A DNA stretch of 64,000 nt from Xiphias gladius (lineage: Eukaryota > Chordata > Actinopteri > Istiophoriformes > Xiphiidae). The notes below the pieces were generated by a model. The model was not told the origin of the DNA, made no database searches, and worked only from the letters and a program-made list of their open reading frames with translations. Made by a program: the position numbers and the translations under genes. Below, piece after piece: positions 38,931-52,281 of the stretch. Positions within the stretch are counted from its first letter, which is position 1. Each line of letters begins with the position of its first letter. Where the stretch lies: assembly GCF_016859285.1 (NCBI RefSeq), contig NC_053417.1:16028706-16092705 (forward strand), given 5' to 3'.

Positions 38931-40539
38931 ATCTAGCTAGGTTGAGCATGAGGAGAGGACTTCTTGACAACAAGAGACAAACTACAACTGAGTTTACATG
39001 ACGTTGCATGAGCGACAAATTAAAGGTCTTGTAAATCCCACGGACTTCCTTATCAGCTTGCTCTCTGTGGGATTTGAAACAGACGCTCTCGTCGTTGTTC
39101 AGTGTGTATGTGTGCGTTGGTGCCCTGTAGCGGACTGTTAGCAGCGGGAAACACATGTCCACATTAAGCAGTTTCAATGATCAAGCTGATATGACTTGAG
39201 ATGAAAGAACAGAGGGGGACCCCCCCCCCCCAAGTGCGGCTGCTGCAAGCTGTCAGCAACAATACTCACTGAGTCAGCTCATTTTTTCATTGAAAATATG
39301 TCAATTTAACACTGCTGCTTATAAGGCAGATAAAATACAGCGGAAAGATGATCAGAATAGATATCATTGATTTGGACATGGTTGTTTGTGAAGCATATGA
39401 TATTCATTTTTTTGTGGCAAAAACTCAAGGAGCTTCAGAAGGTTTTGTAAAAGACTCCAGAATGAGAACAATGAACAGGAAAGAAAGGGAAAGAGGAGAG
39501 CAGAGGAGTGACTGATTGCAGGGCATCAGACCAAATTGGAACCAGAGACTGTGAGATGTCAGAACTGCTATAGATTTATATTTTACCTGCTCCCCTGAGA
39601 TCTACCACACATACACCCGCTCTGAGCAGAACAAAAGAGGGGGAAGAGATGTGAAAAAGTATGGGCACCAAGTCATAGGTCAAACGGTGCGAGAGGATTA
39701 GCAAAAGAGGCCTTCAAAGATGAGTGAGAGATGGAGAACCAGAGAGCAAGAGGGCTGGGTCTGAGGTGGATTAAACCTTTTGTACTCTGAAAGGAGCCCT
39801 GTACGCCCGCCTGTACATCTGCCCTCCGCATGTTGGACTGCAATGGGTGGGCTGCCCTTTTCTGCCTTTGCCCTCACCTCACACTGCCCTATATCTTTCC
39901 CTAGGATACGGGACTGGTCAGACCACTCTGTATATACTGAAACTGAAAGGGTCCTTGCAGGGAAGATTCTGATTCTGACACTTATGATTAAAAATTTTAT
40001 AATTAAACTGCACAATAAGGCACAAAAATTCCCCAGTGAAAGTCATACTAATGAGATTCTTTAACTTGCTTTGGGGTAGGGCAACCCATTTTGCCCTTTC
40101 ATAAGAAGAGCTTCAGCATCTTTGATGCATTTTCTCAACGATTTATAGACTCCTGGGAGTGCCCCTGAACATCAGGAAGACACAAATTCCCCATCAGCCG
40201 CCACCGGATGGCACCACTTCCCCACCAGTACCAAACTAACAACACCAGTCTTGAAAATGTGGAGATGTGGACATTTACAAAGAAATATATAATTACATCA
40301 CCTGTGCCAATGGGGTCTTTGCAAAACTCATGAGCACAGTGTTTTAGAACAGGAATATACAAGTGAGAAGCAAACTGCTAATTTACAAGGCAGTTATTCT
40401 TCTCTACTGTATGGAGAGCCCTGGACCACCTATAAAAGACGCATCAGAGGTCTGTATTATCACCAGAGATGTCTTTGAAAAAAAAAAAAAAGTACAAACA
40501 TCAGTGTGTTAGAGGAAAAAAACATCACTGCATTTCCAC

Positions 40540-40935
40540 CTCCAGATGGAGGTAATGTAAGCAGTAATGAAACTCGACTCACGCCTTCCTAAAAAGATCC
40601 TCTCCTCTCAACTACAAGCAGGCCAGGGGACACGTGGAGGTCAGAGGAAGAGGTACAAGGACAACTTCAAGATCATCCTCAAAAAGTTCCACATGGACAC
40701 AACTAACTGGGAGAACATTGCTCAAAACAGAACAACACGCAGGAGCTGCACTTCATGAAGAGGATCTCTGACTGGCTGCAGAGGACAAGTAGCAACAAAG
40801 AAAGGAAAGACACTCTCCACCAGCATTACCATGCATTCATACCCACGCTGCAATAAAGTTTGTGATTCTGACACTGCATCTTCCACCATGTCAAGGCCCA
40901 CAAATAGGAAACCTCAGGAGAACAATGATACTTGA
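40540..40935 (+). mobile_element. non-LTR retrotransposon fragment, C-terminal domain
   Basis: The frame from 40567 reads DSRLPKKILSSQLQAGQGTR and GGQRKRYKDNFKIILKKFHM then DTTNWENIAQNRTTRR, the pattern R.PK.LL..EL..GKR..GGQ.KR.KD..K..LK..., W...A.DR..WR found after the RT domain of several LINE clades. A zinc-finger-like HSYPRCNKVCDSD follows in another frame. Clade undetermined; 5' truncated. Confidence 0.75.
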
Positions 40936-42969
40936 CCCGGAGTGTTCATCAATTTAAAAAAAAAAGGGCACACACACTGAGTAGAGACGGGAAACTCTGG
41001 GAAACATGAATCAGGCTTCCCAAAAAGCTGTGTAAATGAATGAAAAGTGCACATAAAACTCGATGCATCTAATTTTATAGGCTTTTCTTGATAGCTCCCC
41101 TATCATATTGTGCTGGACAACATTTGTAGCTAATATCCATTATATAATAAAAGTCAATATCCTTCTTACTAGTGCTCTATATTGGTCTGGCTTACTACAT
41201 CCAAGACATTCCAGTGCTAGTAAGCTATTTACTCAGGCCACTGGCCAGTGGGCAACTTACCACCACCCTCCATGTAGATGACAAATACAGCTCCTATCTG
41301 ATCGACTGGGTTTGTCCCACCACAGGCAGCTTGTTGAGAGTACTGCATGAAACCACCAAGTGTAACTGACAGACACACATGACAGGACATGCCCCAGTCC
41401 ACCAGCTAACAGACCATGGAGCTGCTAACTGTTACTTTGACTGGAGGCTGGTCTGAATTAGAGCCCCTCGCCACCTCTGCAGACCTCAGACCCTGATCCA
41501 AACCCAACTCCTGTATAAATCTGATCTGGCCATGTGATTTTCTGAACCCTGACATGTGTTTCTTTTCAATGGCCAACTTAGCCTATCTCTCACTCTTTCG
41601 CTCTAGCTCTGCCTTTCCTGCTCTGTCTCAACCCACGATGAATTAACTCACTTTTTAAGGAAGAGATGCACGTGGGCGTGCCCCACCTGTGCAGAGTTAA
41701 CTCTGAGCTGATATATCACTATGTTAACGCTCTAGGCTTCACAGACAAGGTCTCACCTAAACACAGCTGTGAAGTTTTTATGGATATGTCAACCAAACTT
41801 TAACATCAAACCCATTCATTCTGTTGGCTGCATCATCAGAGATAGATACTGCTTTAACTGATTACCCTGTTAACAGCTGGTAGTATATCAGCCATACAAA
41901 GATCACTTGCCTAATATCCTCTGAGAATCCTCTGCAGATATCTGACATGAGTGAGCACATGAATTTATCATCTGCAGGAAATTGTAGACATAATAGCGTG
42001 CAAGAATTATGACATGATATGAGCAGGTGTGTGTATGTGTGTGTGCAGATGTAGCGGTGCTGGTGGTATATACTAGCTGAGAGGTCTAACTGGCTTTATC
42101 TAAAAGTCCTTAGATAGTATTAAAAGATCACATGGACTGCCAGACTCTATGTAGGTATGACCGTTTGAGGAGAAGCATATCCAGATGTGTGCTAGTATGC
42201 AGTATGCATGCGTGCAGATGCCTAATGGCCCACAGTGACTTTCTCCGATCACACGACACACACAACACACACACACACACACACACACCACAGAAAAAGG
42301 AAACATGAAAGCTCTGTCAAAAGAAACTCCTCAGGCCTCCTCACAGGAAGACCCCATTACAGCGTGTGCATCGATAAAAATGGTCCCCCCATCTGCCCTG
42401 TGGCTCCCGATAGCCATCTCCTCCCCTCAGTGGGTTCTTACTCAAGCTTCGCAGGTCCGACTGTATAACTGGCCCCCAGAGAAACAACATAATGGAGTTA
42501 AGGAGCCTGTTTTTGCTCCGGATAAAACAAATTTACCCTTACTTAATGCCAGATTCCCCATATTGCTGGTGGGCACTCACATATTAGCATGTTATGTTTT
42601 AAATGGATTCAGTAATGGCAAAATACTAGTGTTTGTGTGTCTTTGCGTGGGAGCATATTAAATCATTTGACTAAAGAATGACAGGTCTTCACCTGTCTGA
42701 TGTGTGGTTCTCAAACAGTGCCAGAAATTAAACTGCTCTCTTTTGAGACTTTGATGTGATTGTGATCCGACTTGACACACAGAAGGACTCGGACATAAAC
42801 ATAGACCACCAAGGCTTTTGTACAAATTCTACTCTTGCATTTAAGATCAAGAACGCTTATGATTTTGTTTTGCATTGCAGAAATGTATGTTTTGTAAATA
42901 AAGCTTAATATGGCTTGACTTTTTTTTTTCTCAAACCATATTATTTGTAATGAAAAACAGCAGGTAAGA

Positions 42970-43640
42970 GAGATAAGATAAGATAGATTTTTTTCATCCC
43001 AATTAAATTTTTTGCCCCCAAGATGCCTAGGTGTAACATACTACATATACAACACCTACTCTATAGAAACACATAGAAATACATTCAGAATAAAGGGAGG
43101 TGCAAAGTACACATGACAATGTATGAATAGAAACGTAGGGCATTGGTTTCTATGTTAAAAATTGCAAACAGTTAAAAAGCTCGACAGTGAAGAGCATTTA
43201 TTTTACAATACTACTGCTTTGCTTGAAAAAAAGATATAAGGTATAAATGTAGAAGAAAAATGACAAAAACAGATGAATTCCCTAACAGTACTAGGGGTTG
43301 CATCACGCTGCAAGCAGAAACCATAACATCAGGAGCAGCAGTTAACAACAATAGATTTACTTTGTCAAAATACTGTAGTTAGCGTTTAACCTTCTGTCAG
43401 TCGACGAACAGTTACAGCTCTAATAATAATCCTTGCTAGTGTTCATTAATGAGAAAGGAGTTACACAGACCGATGTCCACCAGGAGGAAGGACATCCTGT
43501 GGTGAACAGTGGTGGTGTCAGTCAGTTGCTGAAAGTGTTCCAGTGTTCATGCAAAAGCCATTATGGAGGTGAGAGACATTGATGATGTTCTATAGCTTGA
43601 ACACTGGTGTATGAGCAGTGGGAAGGTGTGAAGCATTATT
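42970..43640 (-). repeat. old interspersed repeat, probably reverse-oriented
   Basis: Begins GATAAGATAAGATAGATTTT, then TTCATCCCAATTAAAT; further right AGGAAGGACATCCTGTGGTG, GTCAGTTGCTGAAAGTGTTC and TTATGGAGGTGAGAGACATT, an order known from a common fish repeat. Clade not determined. Confidence 0.45.
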
Positions 43641-45142
43641 ATCATTCCCTCTCTGTCCTTGAAAAAAAAAAGCATCCATCCTACAGTTTTTAATGGAAAA
43701 TTATGCACATTTCACAGTTATCACTCTGAACATTTTCTGAAGAACTTGACTTAAATGCACACCCTCTCTGCATGTAACACTGCATCTGCCACATAAGGAT
43801 GCAATAGTATGATGTCTTTACCCTGGGAGTTGAACTGGGAGCCTGTTTTTCCTTTGCAGTTGGAGCAATCTCATCATGACATTATAATGTGGATAAATGG
43901 CCCTGACCTGGCAGACTCTGCTCCATCACTGCTGATGGAAGAGAAAAGTCATATTTTACTTCTTGTGCAACTCTGCTGGCAATCAGTCTGAATTACAAGG
44001 CCGTGCACCAAAACAGGCTTTGTTTTTTATTGATCGGCCTAAAAGCAATCCTCATATGACAGTGAAAGAAACAATATGCCATATATGTTGGTGTCACAAG
44101 TGGAAGAGTGATATCTTTCACCCTCCTTAGATCTGTCTCTCTTGACCTATCATTTCAGTGGCTCTAGTCAGCCTCAGGATCAGCCTTGATCCCCACTTGA
44201 CCTAGAAACCCCAGTAAATCAAACACCTTTGGACTGCAGTACATTGGTACAGTATGACATTTGCCCAAAACCTTAAAATAAAATATGAAATTGTGGAGCC
44301 ATTCAGATGGCTGTGGTTACCATTTTTTTGGCAAGATTGTAAAGCTGTTGTTTGAGGGTTTGGTTTGAACTTTGTCAGCTGAAATTTGACATCTAATTTT
44401 GAACTCAGTGCAGTGGAGGAGTCATAATGAAGTATGAGGATCCTTTAGTTTATCTACTTTGTCTAACCTACTAATGCTGAGTGTGGGAACCACTTAGAAT
44501 CAAGCTTCTCCCTGCACACTGAGTTTACATAGTGAAGTCTGAGCCTGTTGTCAGTGTCTCTCACTTTAAAAACAACAAACAGCCTCGAGGGAGTAAAACT
44601 AGCTACAGTTAAAGTGCTCAACATGCTCACAAATACATGCACGGACAACATTATGTGCAGTGGTCCCTCTCACTGTGAGGGATAAACACTCACAACACAT
44701 GTGGTGTGGTCCAATCTGTTTACGATTTAGCCTCTGGCCTGGCCAGGGTCGTGGAGGTTATGTGTGTGTGTGTATGTGTGTGTTAGTGTCTGAGTGTGTT
44801 AGAGAATGTGTGATAGAGGGATCACAGGCGAGCTGGCCACTGCTTTCATAAGGAAAAAGCAAACATAAATGTTAGACAAGCACAATGTTGAGTTTTTGGT
44901 AGGATGAATAAGTTTTTCTTCCACGTATCCTGCTTTCTACTAAGAAAGGGACGATATTATAGATTAAAAAAAAGAAATTCTATGAGTTTTTCACCTTCTC
45001 TCTCATTCGCTCTCTCAGCCAGTAAATTGTGTTGATAGTCTCTGTGGTGGGATTGACATTCTCGGTTAGTTACGCTGTGTGATCCTGCTGGTGGTCGGTT
45101 CATCTTTATCCTCGTGGGAAAAGTCTCCACCCAAATCCACAG

Positions 45143-45184
<42 letters not shown>

Positions 45185-45192
45185 GTCTATCT
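45143..45192 (+). repeat. (TCTA)n microsatellite
   Basis: About ten ATCT units ending in TCTGTCTATCT; a shorter second tract lies at 45290-45310. Confidence 0.92.
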
Positions 45193-45984
45193 CATATTTA
45201 CACATGTGTGAAGCACTGTAAAAACATGTTCGAATTGATTAGCCCCCAAAAACGTAGATGATTACTATAAAAATGATAAGATCATCATTATTATCTATCT
45301 ATCTATCTAGAAAACACTGTTTCCTTTATTCTGATTTTCCCTTTTATCGTCTCTTCTTCTTTCTGGCACACTTCTCTTCTTTGTTCACCTGTCATACTCC
45401 ACCTCTTCCCAGAATGACGCATGTTGAACCCCTCAGAGAGGCTAGGAGAGGTCGTACCAACCCTCCTAACAGTGCTAAGCCCTGGCTACTGGGGTTGCAG
45501 CTGTTCCCTGGACCCAACTACTGGCAGGTTGCAACGCCCTTCTGGCGAACATAGAGCGGTCCACGAGCCCTGGGATACATGCTTCTGAATTTACCCGCTG
45601 GGATATTTCACAAGAGGCCAGCTGGGAAGTCGGTGGGAGCCAAGAGGAAGGTGAAGGGGTTGAAGGAGAGCGTAGATAGGAGAATTAGAGGAGAAAGAAA
45701 TGATATGGGTAACACATGGAGAAGGATTAAAGAAATGAGGGTTCTGGTTTGTGTGTGAGAAAGAGGGAAAGACAGAGAGTCATAGAAAGAGATAGTGGGA
45801 CAGTGTGGGTAAACTCTAAGAAGAAGGATTAGATACATACGGGCATACGCTTTGTTTCCCTTTGTTCTCTTAAATCACTAAATGCAGTCAAGATTATTGA
45901 AAATTAAATGGAAATGCAATACAATTAGTGTCCAATACTAATAATACTAATCAATAGACTAAAAGAGTGGCACATATATGTTGC

Positions 45985-47071
45985 CATCAGGACGCATTAT
46001 TTGTCACATCTCATTTCACTTTTATGCAGATGACAGAGTTAAATATCTCTGTCAGGTCCTCTGAGTTCAACAAGCTGGCCACACTACAGATGTGAGAGCT
46101 GATGTGAGAGACTGGATGTCATAAAACTTTTTGCTGTAAAATTTCTGACAAAACAGAGTTCTTGATCTTCCGACCTGAACACCTCCAAAAACAAATCCAA
46201 CCAACCCCGGCCCCTTACCCCAGATATCAAAGGTACTGCTAAGAAGTTGGGTGGAATTTTTGAACTTGACTTCTCCAATCATGTTTTTACCAATTCAGGA
46301 AAAATTTCCAAGATCCTAGCAATGTTGGCTTTTCTCAGTACTGAAATAATTATTCACGCTTTCATATCTTCACGCCTGGATCATTGTAATGCTTTTTCTT
46401 TTTACTTGCCTCAATGCTCAAGATGTAGCTCAGCTTCAGACTGTGCAGACCTTTGCAGCCAGGCTCCCAACAAAGACCAAATGTACTTCTCACGTTACCC
46501 CAGTTTTAGCCTCTTTGCACCGGTTACCAGTTTCTTCATTTTAACATCATCCACATTACTTACAAGGCTTTACATGGCCAGGTGCCAGAGTACATCAATG
46601 AATTTCTAACTCCTTACTGTCCCAACAGACCTCTTAGATCTACTGGGTTGAGGCCTGGTAGTCCAGATTAAAGTCAAAGGGTGATGCAGCCTTTGCTGGA
46701 CCGGATCCTCGGCCTTGGAACAGCTTTCCAGTTAGTATTCGGTCTACTGACACGACATGGTCTCAGCTTTTGAATCCTGTCTTAAAACACATTTTTATAG
46801 ATTCAACTTCTTGTCTGACAGCTAGACTTACTTGTCTCAAGAATACAGCTCTCTTGTGTGTCTGCCAGATGTTATGTCTATTTTAATTGTTTTTACTTCA
46901 TGGATAATTTTATATGTAATGGTCTCTATGCTGTTGTTTTCATATGTGTGATTGTATTTTGTTGTTGTGTTAATATCTGTGATTAACCTGTGATTTTTCC
47001 CTCACTGGAAAGTACTTTGTGCTCCCATCTTGGAAAGTTTTATACAATTAAAATTATTGTTATCATTATTG
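45985..47071 (+). mobile_element. L2-type LINE, 3' end (reverse transcriptase C-terminal part)
   Basis: The reading contains the RT catalytic box ISFHFYADD (YADD codons 46023-46034), then DVRDWMS-like, KKLGGIFELDFSNHVFTNSG, SKI..LAFLS, IIHAFISSRLDHCNAFSFYL and later WNSFPVSIRSTDT, each matching L2-clade LINEs (VHAFITSRLDYCNAL, LWNSLP..IR). Several frame changes are present and the 5' part is missing, so it is inactive. It ends in an AT-rich simple tail (ATTGTTATCATTATTG). Confidence 0.88.
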
Positions 47072-48354
47072 CCTGAGACAAGTGAATTTAAGAAATATGA
47101 CAATATTACATTGAGAATTACCTATTAACTGTTAAATCACCAATTACATTTCTAGGAATTGATGTTAGAACAATTTTTTAACCCAAACAGTATATACTTA
47201 ATTATTTTATGCAATTAATAAAGCCCAAATTAAGGGTGCCAGGTCCCAAAAACAAAGATTTGGGTCTTTGTTGGAACATTATATTAAGATAGTCAACAGT
47301 TATTAACAGGCAAAAAAATCACTCAGCTGAGAGTAGTCAATGTATTCTCTCACATAGGAAAAAACAAAAAGATATTCATGAGAACTGTGGGTTTTATTAC
47401 CTAAAGGTGACTAGAAAACAACAAATATTTGGCCTTCTACTTAATATAAAAAACACAGACAGTCAATTGTAGTACAACAATATTCACTGGCCAGAAAAAT
47501 AGTCCCTCCAATTCATTCCAACACCTGGAATTAAAAATATTTTGTCAAACAAGGTTTTGACCTCAAACTCTGGTAAATTTAGTGGCAGGAGTTTGTGCTG
47601 TTGTTGTAGTTACTTGGGTCATGTTGATGTGTGCGACTAATGTTTCATGTTCTCTCAAATGCATGAGAATAATATTAATGAAGATTTAAATATAAGTTTC
47701 ACACAAGTCATATTCTTGCAAGTCTTATACTGTATTACTTCTCACTGTTTAGTGACCAAGATCATATGTGAATGGTATATTTTTGAGTAACTGTTTGCTA
47801 AAAGCTTTGCGATACACATGCTGTAAAGCTGCTAGAGTGTATGCACATTTCCAAAACCTCATACTGCAAAATGACTGAAAATGGTCAATACTGAGCCTAT
47901 CCAAGTTTTGTCATATAGCTGGGGAGAGAGAGACCCCTACTGGAAAGTTATGTTTTTAAGTAATAAAACAAACCTTAAATTGGAAGAAGTAGCATCTTTT
48001 TCTCATAAAGTCATAGCCATAAGAGACATTTTATAGACCTGTGTTTTAATCCAGGCTATAAATTACATAATTTCCCTTTTGTTTTAGTCACCTTCCAATC
48101 ACAAAGTCACTATTTCCTCATGGACTAAGTTTGGGTGAGGTGTAGCACTAGTCAACTAGTCCCATGGACGTTTAGTTCATGAGTCCTGTTTTGACTGTCT
48201 TTGTGCACCTTTTAGTTCATGCTGGCGAGTGCCAGTGTGGAGAGCTGCATGTCGTATTGCAAGTTGCTGGTAACTTGGACTAACTAATTACGGATGTATT
48301 GACTTGAATATGTGTGTCAAAAATAGTATTTGACCCCAAGACGTTTTAAGAAGT

Positions 48355-49342
48355 TTTGGTACAACTTTATGCTAGGGCACCATTCATAAAGGGTTCATAA
48401 GCTGTTAATTTATAGCTTTATTAAGGGTAAAAACATTTAATACTTTACAGATCCCTTATAAACCATTATAAAAACAGCTAGGTGAGAAATCCTCCCCCCA
48501 CATGACACTTTGTCTTGTCTCTTTTTTTTTTTTTTTTTTCATTAAGCAGACACCTCCAGTGGACTGTTTGACCACTTCTCTTGTGAAAAGGGGTGCAGGA
48601 CAACAAAATCCATTTATAAATGTCGTAATAACAATTACAGCTGCAGACTCGATGGATTGTAGAACCGTTTATTAATGATTTATTAATGTTTGTATTTCCA
48701 GGTGACTGACTAACTTTTGCTAATGGCTGATAAGAATTTGAGAAAGCCAATAAATCTTTATTAATCACATACTACCATTTATAACTGGACACTTGATGAA
48801 TTATTACAAAATGTGAAACCCTAAGTACATATTAACCATTTACCAACATTTATAACTACATTATTATACCACACAGTCATGTTATTAGTAAAACATTTTA
48901 TTTAAAAGGGACACACTGATGCTAAAGAATCTTTATTTAAATAATAGATTGGGAACTTCTTAAAAATGTAATAAAAACAGCTCTTAATCAACATATATCC
49001 ATGTTTCACATCTAATTAATTGTTCTCTATACATTTGTACTAGATTAAGTTTTACTTGAATATCAACAGCCTTTTCCAGAAGACAAGTGGTCAAACAGTC
49101 CATTTGAAAGGTCTCACTAATGAATTAAGTAGCTTCCCAGAAAGACAAGCAACGTGTTGGGCTGGAGGAGGATTTTCCACAACCTGGCAACCCAAAGGCT
49201 GTTTTTATTAATTGCTTATAACTGATCTGTAAAACATTAGTGAATGATTTATTAACCATTAATAAAGCAATTAATTACAGCTTATATAAGGCACCTTTAT
49301 AAATGTACGGTCCTGTATCAGAAGGTGGTACCAAAGTTTTGA
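48355..49342. mobile_element. fold-back (long inverted-repeat) DNA element, about 990 bp
   Basis: Terminal segments AAGTTTTGGTACAACTTTAT at the left and, inverted, AAAACTTTGGTACCACCTTC at the right are imperfect inverted repeats. Deeper inside, GGACTGTTTGACCACTTCTC (about 48558) has its inverted partner near 49080-49105. The centre is AT-rich with repeated ATTAAT/TTATTAA words. No coding capacity. Known as a class from fish genomes, but I cannot name the family. Confidence 0.75.
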
Positions 49343-49684
49343 TTTAGTCCAGACCTCTTATCCTCACTGAGAGTTGGAAAAGTACAGCTATATTTAATCA
49401 CACGGTCATGTTCTCACCCTGTTAAAAAATCCAAAAAAAAGATCTTAATGAAGATGTTAATGATTTTAACCCGAGCTCCATGAACCTTGTCACACATGTG
49501 AAACTTTCCACAGTGTTCACCTCTAGATACCGAATACAAAAATGTATGGTTCTTTTTATCCGCAAGCTCATTAGTTTAGCAAGTTTATTACCTTGTCTCA
49601 TCCTCATCTAGGGTCAAACAGGCCCCATATAAGAGGACTGATTGCATCTAGGACGACCTTCTTCCTCTCTGTTTCTCTCTCTGT

Positions 49685-49685
<1 letters not shown>

Positions 49686-49763
<78 letters not shown>
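49686..49763 (+). repeat. (CA)n microsatellite
   Basis: About 78 bp of uninterrupted CA. Confidence 0.95.
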
Positions 49764-49766
<3 letters not shown>

Positions 49767-50394
49767 GGTTATGGTATTCCTCTGTTGGACCTAATGGCTT
49801 CTAGTGTTCAAAAGATATAGCCCTAACTCACACTGACAGGAAAGATTAACACACAGGACTTGAACACGAGTGGTACAAGTCAGAGGTCAATACACAGACA
49901 GAGATGTAAACTGCTCGATGGTTGTTTGTGTGTGTTTGTGCTTGTGTATGTCTGTGTCTTTGAGAGTCAAAGCTCTACAAAGTTTTGCAAATCCTTTGTT
50001 GTAACCCAACAGATGAAATACTGTGTATTTCTGTTGAGTGTGTACATTTGCTCAAATAAAATTTTACATACAGACTCACACACACACACACACACAACCA
50101 GAACACTGCTACCCAAACTTGTAACCATATGCATTATTGAGTAGTTCATTTTTCTGAGGAGTACAGTTGCACATGTCACTTTCATATATTTCATACTCCT
50201 CACGTCTGTCTTCATTGAATCATCCAAGTTTCATTTCAGATTTTTATATCCCATTTCACAGCTATCATAAATGTTTCTAATTTTACTTTTCTTTTACTCG
50301 GTTTTTATTTTTAAGCCTTCTGTGTTGCATTTGTGAAGCAAAACGCCAAGACATATTCTTTTTACGCTTGCATATTTGGCTAATAAAAAAAGTT

Positions 50395-50765
50395 CTGAAA
50401 TATTTTTTGTTCTGTCTTGAACACACAGCATGTTTAAGATCTACCCATAGATTTTTCAATAATGTTTAAATCCGGGGCCTGTGGGGACCTTTCCAGAAGC
50501 TTCAGCTTGTGTTTCTTGAAGTAGTTCATGGTGGATTTTGAGGGTCTGCTTTGGATCATTGTCCTGTTGTAGAAGCCAGCCTCTTTTCAGTTTCACTTTT
50601 TTGACTGACTACAGGACATTTGGATCCAGACTTTGTTGATATTTATTGGAATCCATTCTTCCCTCTGTCTGTACAACATTTCCTGTGTCACTGGCTGTCA
50701 AACAACCTAAAAGCTGAATATTTCCACCCCCATGCTTAACAGCTGGCAAAGAGGGAGTCACTCAG
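50395..50765 (-). mobile_element. Tc1-family transposase remnant
   Basis: The minus strand translates, with frame changes, to AVKHGGGNIQLLGCLTASDT, then LLQQDNDPKQTLKIHHELLQ, matching SVKHGGGSVM.WGC and QQDNDPKHTS of Tc1 transposases, followed by a decayed PQ.PD segment. Only the C-terminal catalytic region is recognisable; clear terminal repeats were not found. It differs from the MITE family at 32841. Confidence 0.85.
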
Positions 50766-51112
50766 CACTCAGTACTTAGTAGGCTGGCCAAACTTTTCCA
50801 CATGCCAGTTAGTTTAATTTGTTTCTATTTTTTTAAGTTAATGAAATAAAAAGTAGTAATTTGCATGACACTTAGGTTAAAGGTAACACTTCGAGGCGTC
50901 ACCTTCACGTCTACCCACTTTGAACGATACAATATTTATGTGAGAGAAGTTAGATGACACAGGTAACGGCATTTTGCTTCTGCCTGACACGTTGACAAGA
51001 AAATATGAGGGAAAATCGCTATAACCAGTATAAAATGATGTGACTTTAAACTCCGGTACAGTAGGTGTCGGTAATGCACCTCTGAACTAGCTTGCCAAAG
51101 AGAGGAGGAGGA

Positions 51113-51147
51113 GGCAGAAGAAGAAGAAGAAGAAGAAGAAGAAGAAG
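51113..51147 (+). repeat. (GAA)n tract
   Basis: About nine AGA/GAA units just before the candidate fkbpl first-exon region. Confidence 0.88.
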
Positions 51148-51149
51148 CA

Positions 51150-51410
51150 GGAAGGCGGAAAGTACCGTTTGTTTGTTTATTCTCTAAACGCAGACAGTTT
51201 ATTGGTTTCTTAAATAATACTTAATATTATACTTACATATGAGGTAAGAGAGATGCCTGTAAGTTACACGTACCACCTAACTAGAGCTCATAATATTTAG
51301 CATAATGAAATTCAGGGGCTCTGAATTGGCTCTAAAGCTGTACGATGCTACATAAGGCTGCTTTGTTTTATTTCTAAACGGCGGTTTATCCGGCTGAGCC
51401 GAGGTACGTT
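51150..51410 (+). promoter_or_regulatory. fkbpl: candidate fkbpl first-exon/promoter region
   Basis: A locally CpG-bearing stretch lies about 1.7 kb upstream of the first coding exon and contains two strong donors: GAG|GTAAGAG ending at 51243 and GAG|GTACGT near 51404. Either could splice to the acceptor at 52976-52978. An ETS-like GGCGGAAAGT is at about 51154. This is inference without transcript data. Confidence 0.35.
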
Positions 51411-51567
51411 AATGCGGTCATGTTAACACATAAACATAACATATCTGTTGTAGCAACGATCACGGTTAACGCAGAGAAAACCGGCCCCATTATTTACTGT
51501 CGCTTACTTTCTCTGTTGTAGCGAAACATTCATAGAAAATATTAAGTAATGTTAGCTTGGCACGGAA

Positions 51568-51948
51568 CTAGTGCTGCAATTAACTATTAACTTTTACATC
51601 ATCGATTAATCTGTATTTTCCTGATTTATCGTTTGTTAATCGTTTGTCTATAAAATGTAAGGAAATTGTGGAAAATGCACGTTGTACCTTGCCACAGCCA
51701 AAGGAAATGTATCCAGATTGCTGGCTTTATTCAGCTAACAGTTTACTATTAACAGTTTAGCCACTTTATTATCCCATATGACGAACAAAAGCATAAAAAT
51801 TCTCACATTTGAGTGGATGAAGCAGCAAAACGTTGGGAATTTTTGCTTGAAAAATGACTGAAACCATTAACTGATTATTAAAACAGCAGCAGATAATTTT
51901 TTTGTTGATCGACTAATCGAATAATAAACTGATCATTGCAAGTCTGAG
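51568..51948 (-). repeat. family A copy 4
   Basis: AGTGCTGCAATTAACTATTA at the left, ATCATCGATTAATCTGTATT, CTATAAAATGTAAGGAAATT, CTCACATTTGAGTGG, and GATCGACTAATCGAATAATA to the right end ATTGCAAGTCTG. Confidence 0.75.
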
Positions 51949-52281
51949 TGCTAACAGACTTAACTAAACCCTCATTTTACGTTTAACTATTTGTTTTGAA
52001 TATCTCAATATGCTGCAAGTCAAAAGTTAAGCTAACACACTAACTTGGAACAACCCAACTTTGTATTAAGAAATTTTTACCTCTGTTGTGAAGCATGCCT
52101 TTATTTTAAGCCTTGATACTTTACATACATGAGCATACTTATTGTAACACATTTCACGATGCAAATAGTGAAATGTTGTATTATTTATGATAGTTGTATA
52201 AATAGTTGTATTACAAATAATACAATGGTCCAGCTATAATTCCTCCATTCATAAAGGTTATAATTTTCAGTTTTTGTTGAA

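Noticed and set aside
41172-41369. 65-codon open frame with a hydrophobic start
   Set aside because: No family match from memory; could be part of the nearby LINE fragment but nothing supports this.
45985-47071. YADD reverse transcriptase as part of a retrovirus-like element
   Set aside because: Downstream protein pattern (HAFISSRLDHCNA, WNSFPVSIR) and simple AT-rich tail are those of an L2-type LINE; no LTRs or other retroviral parts are seen.
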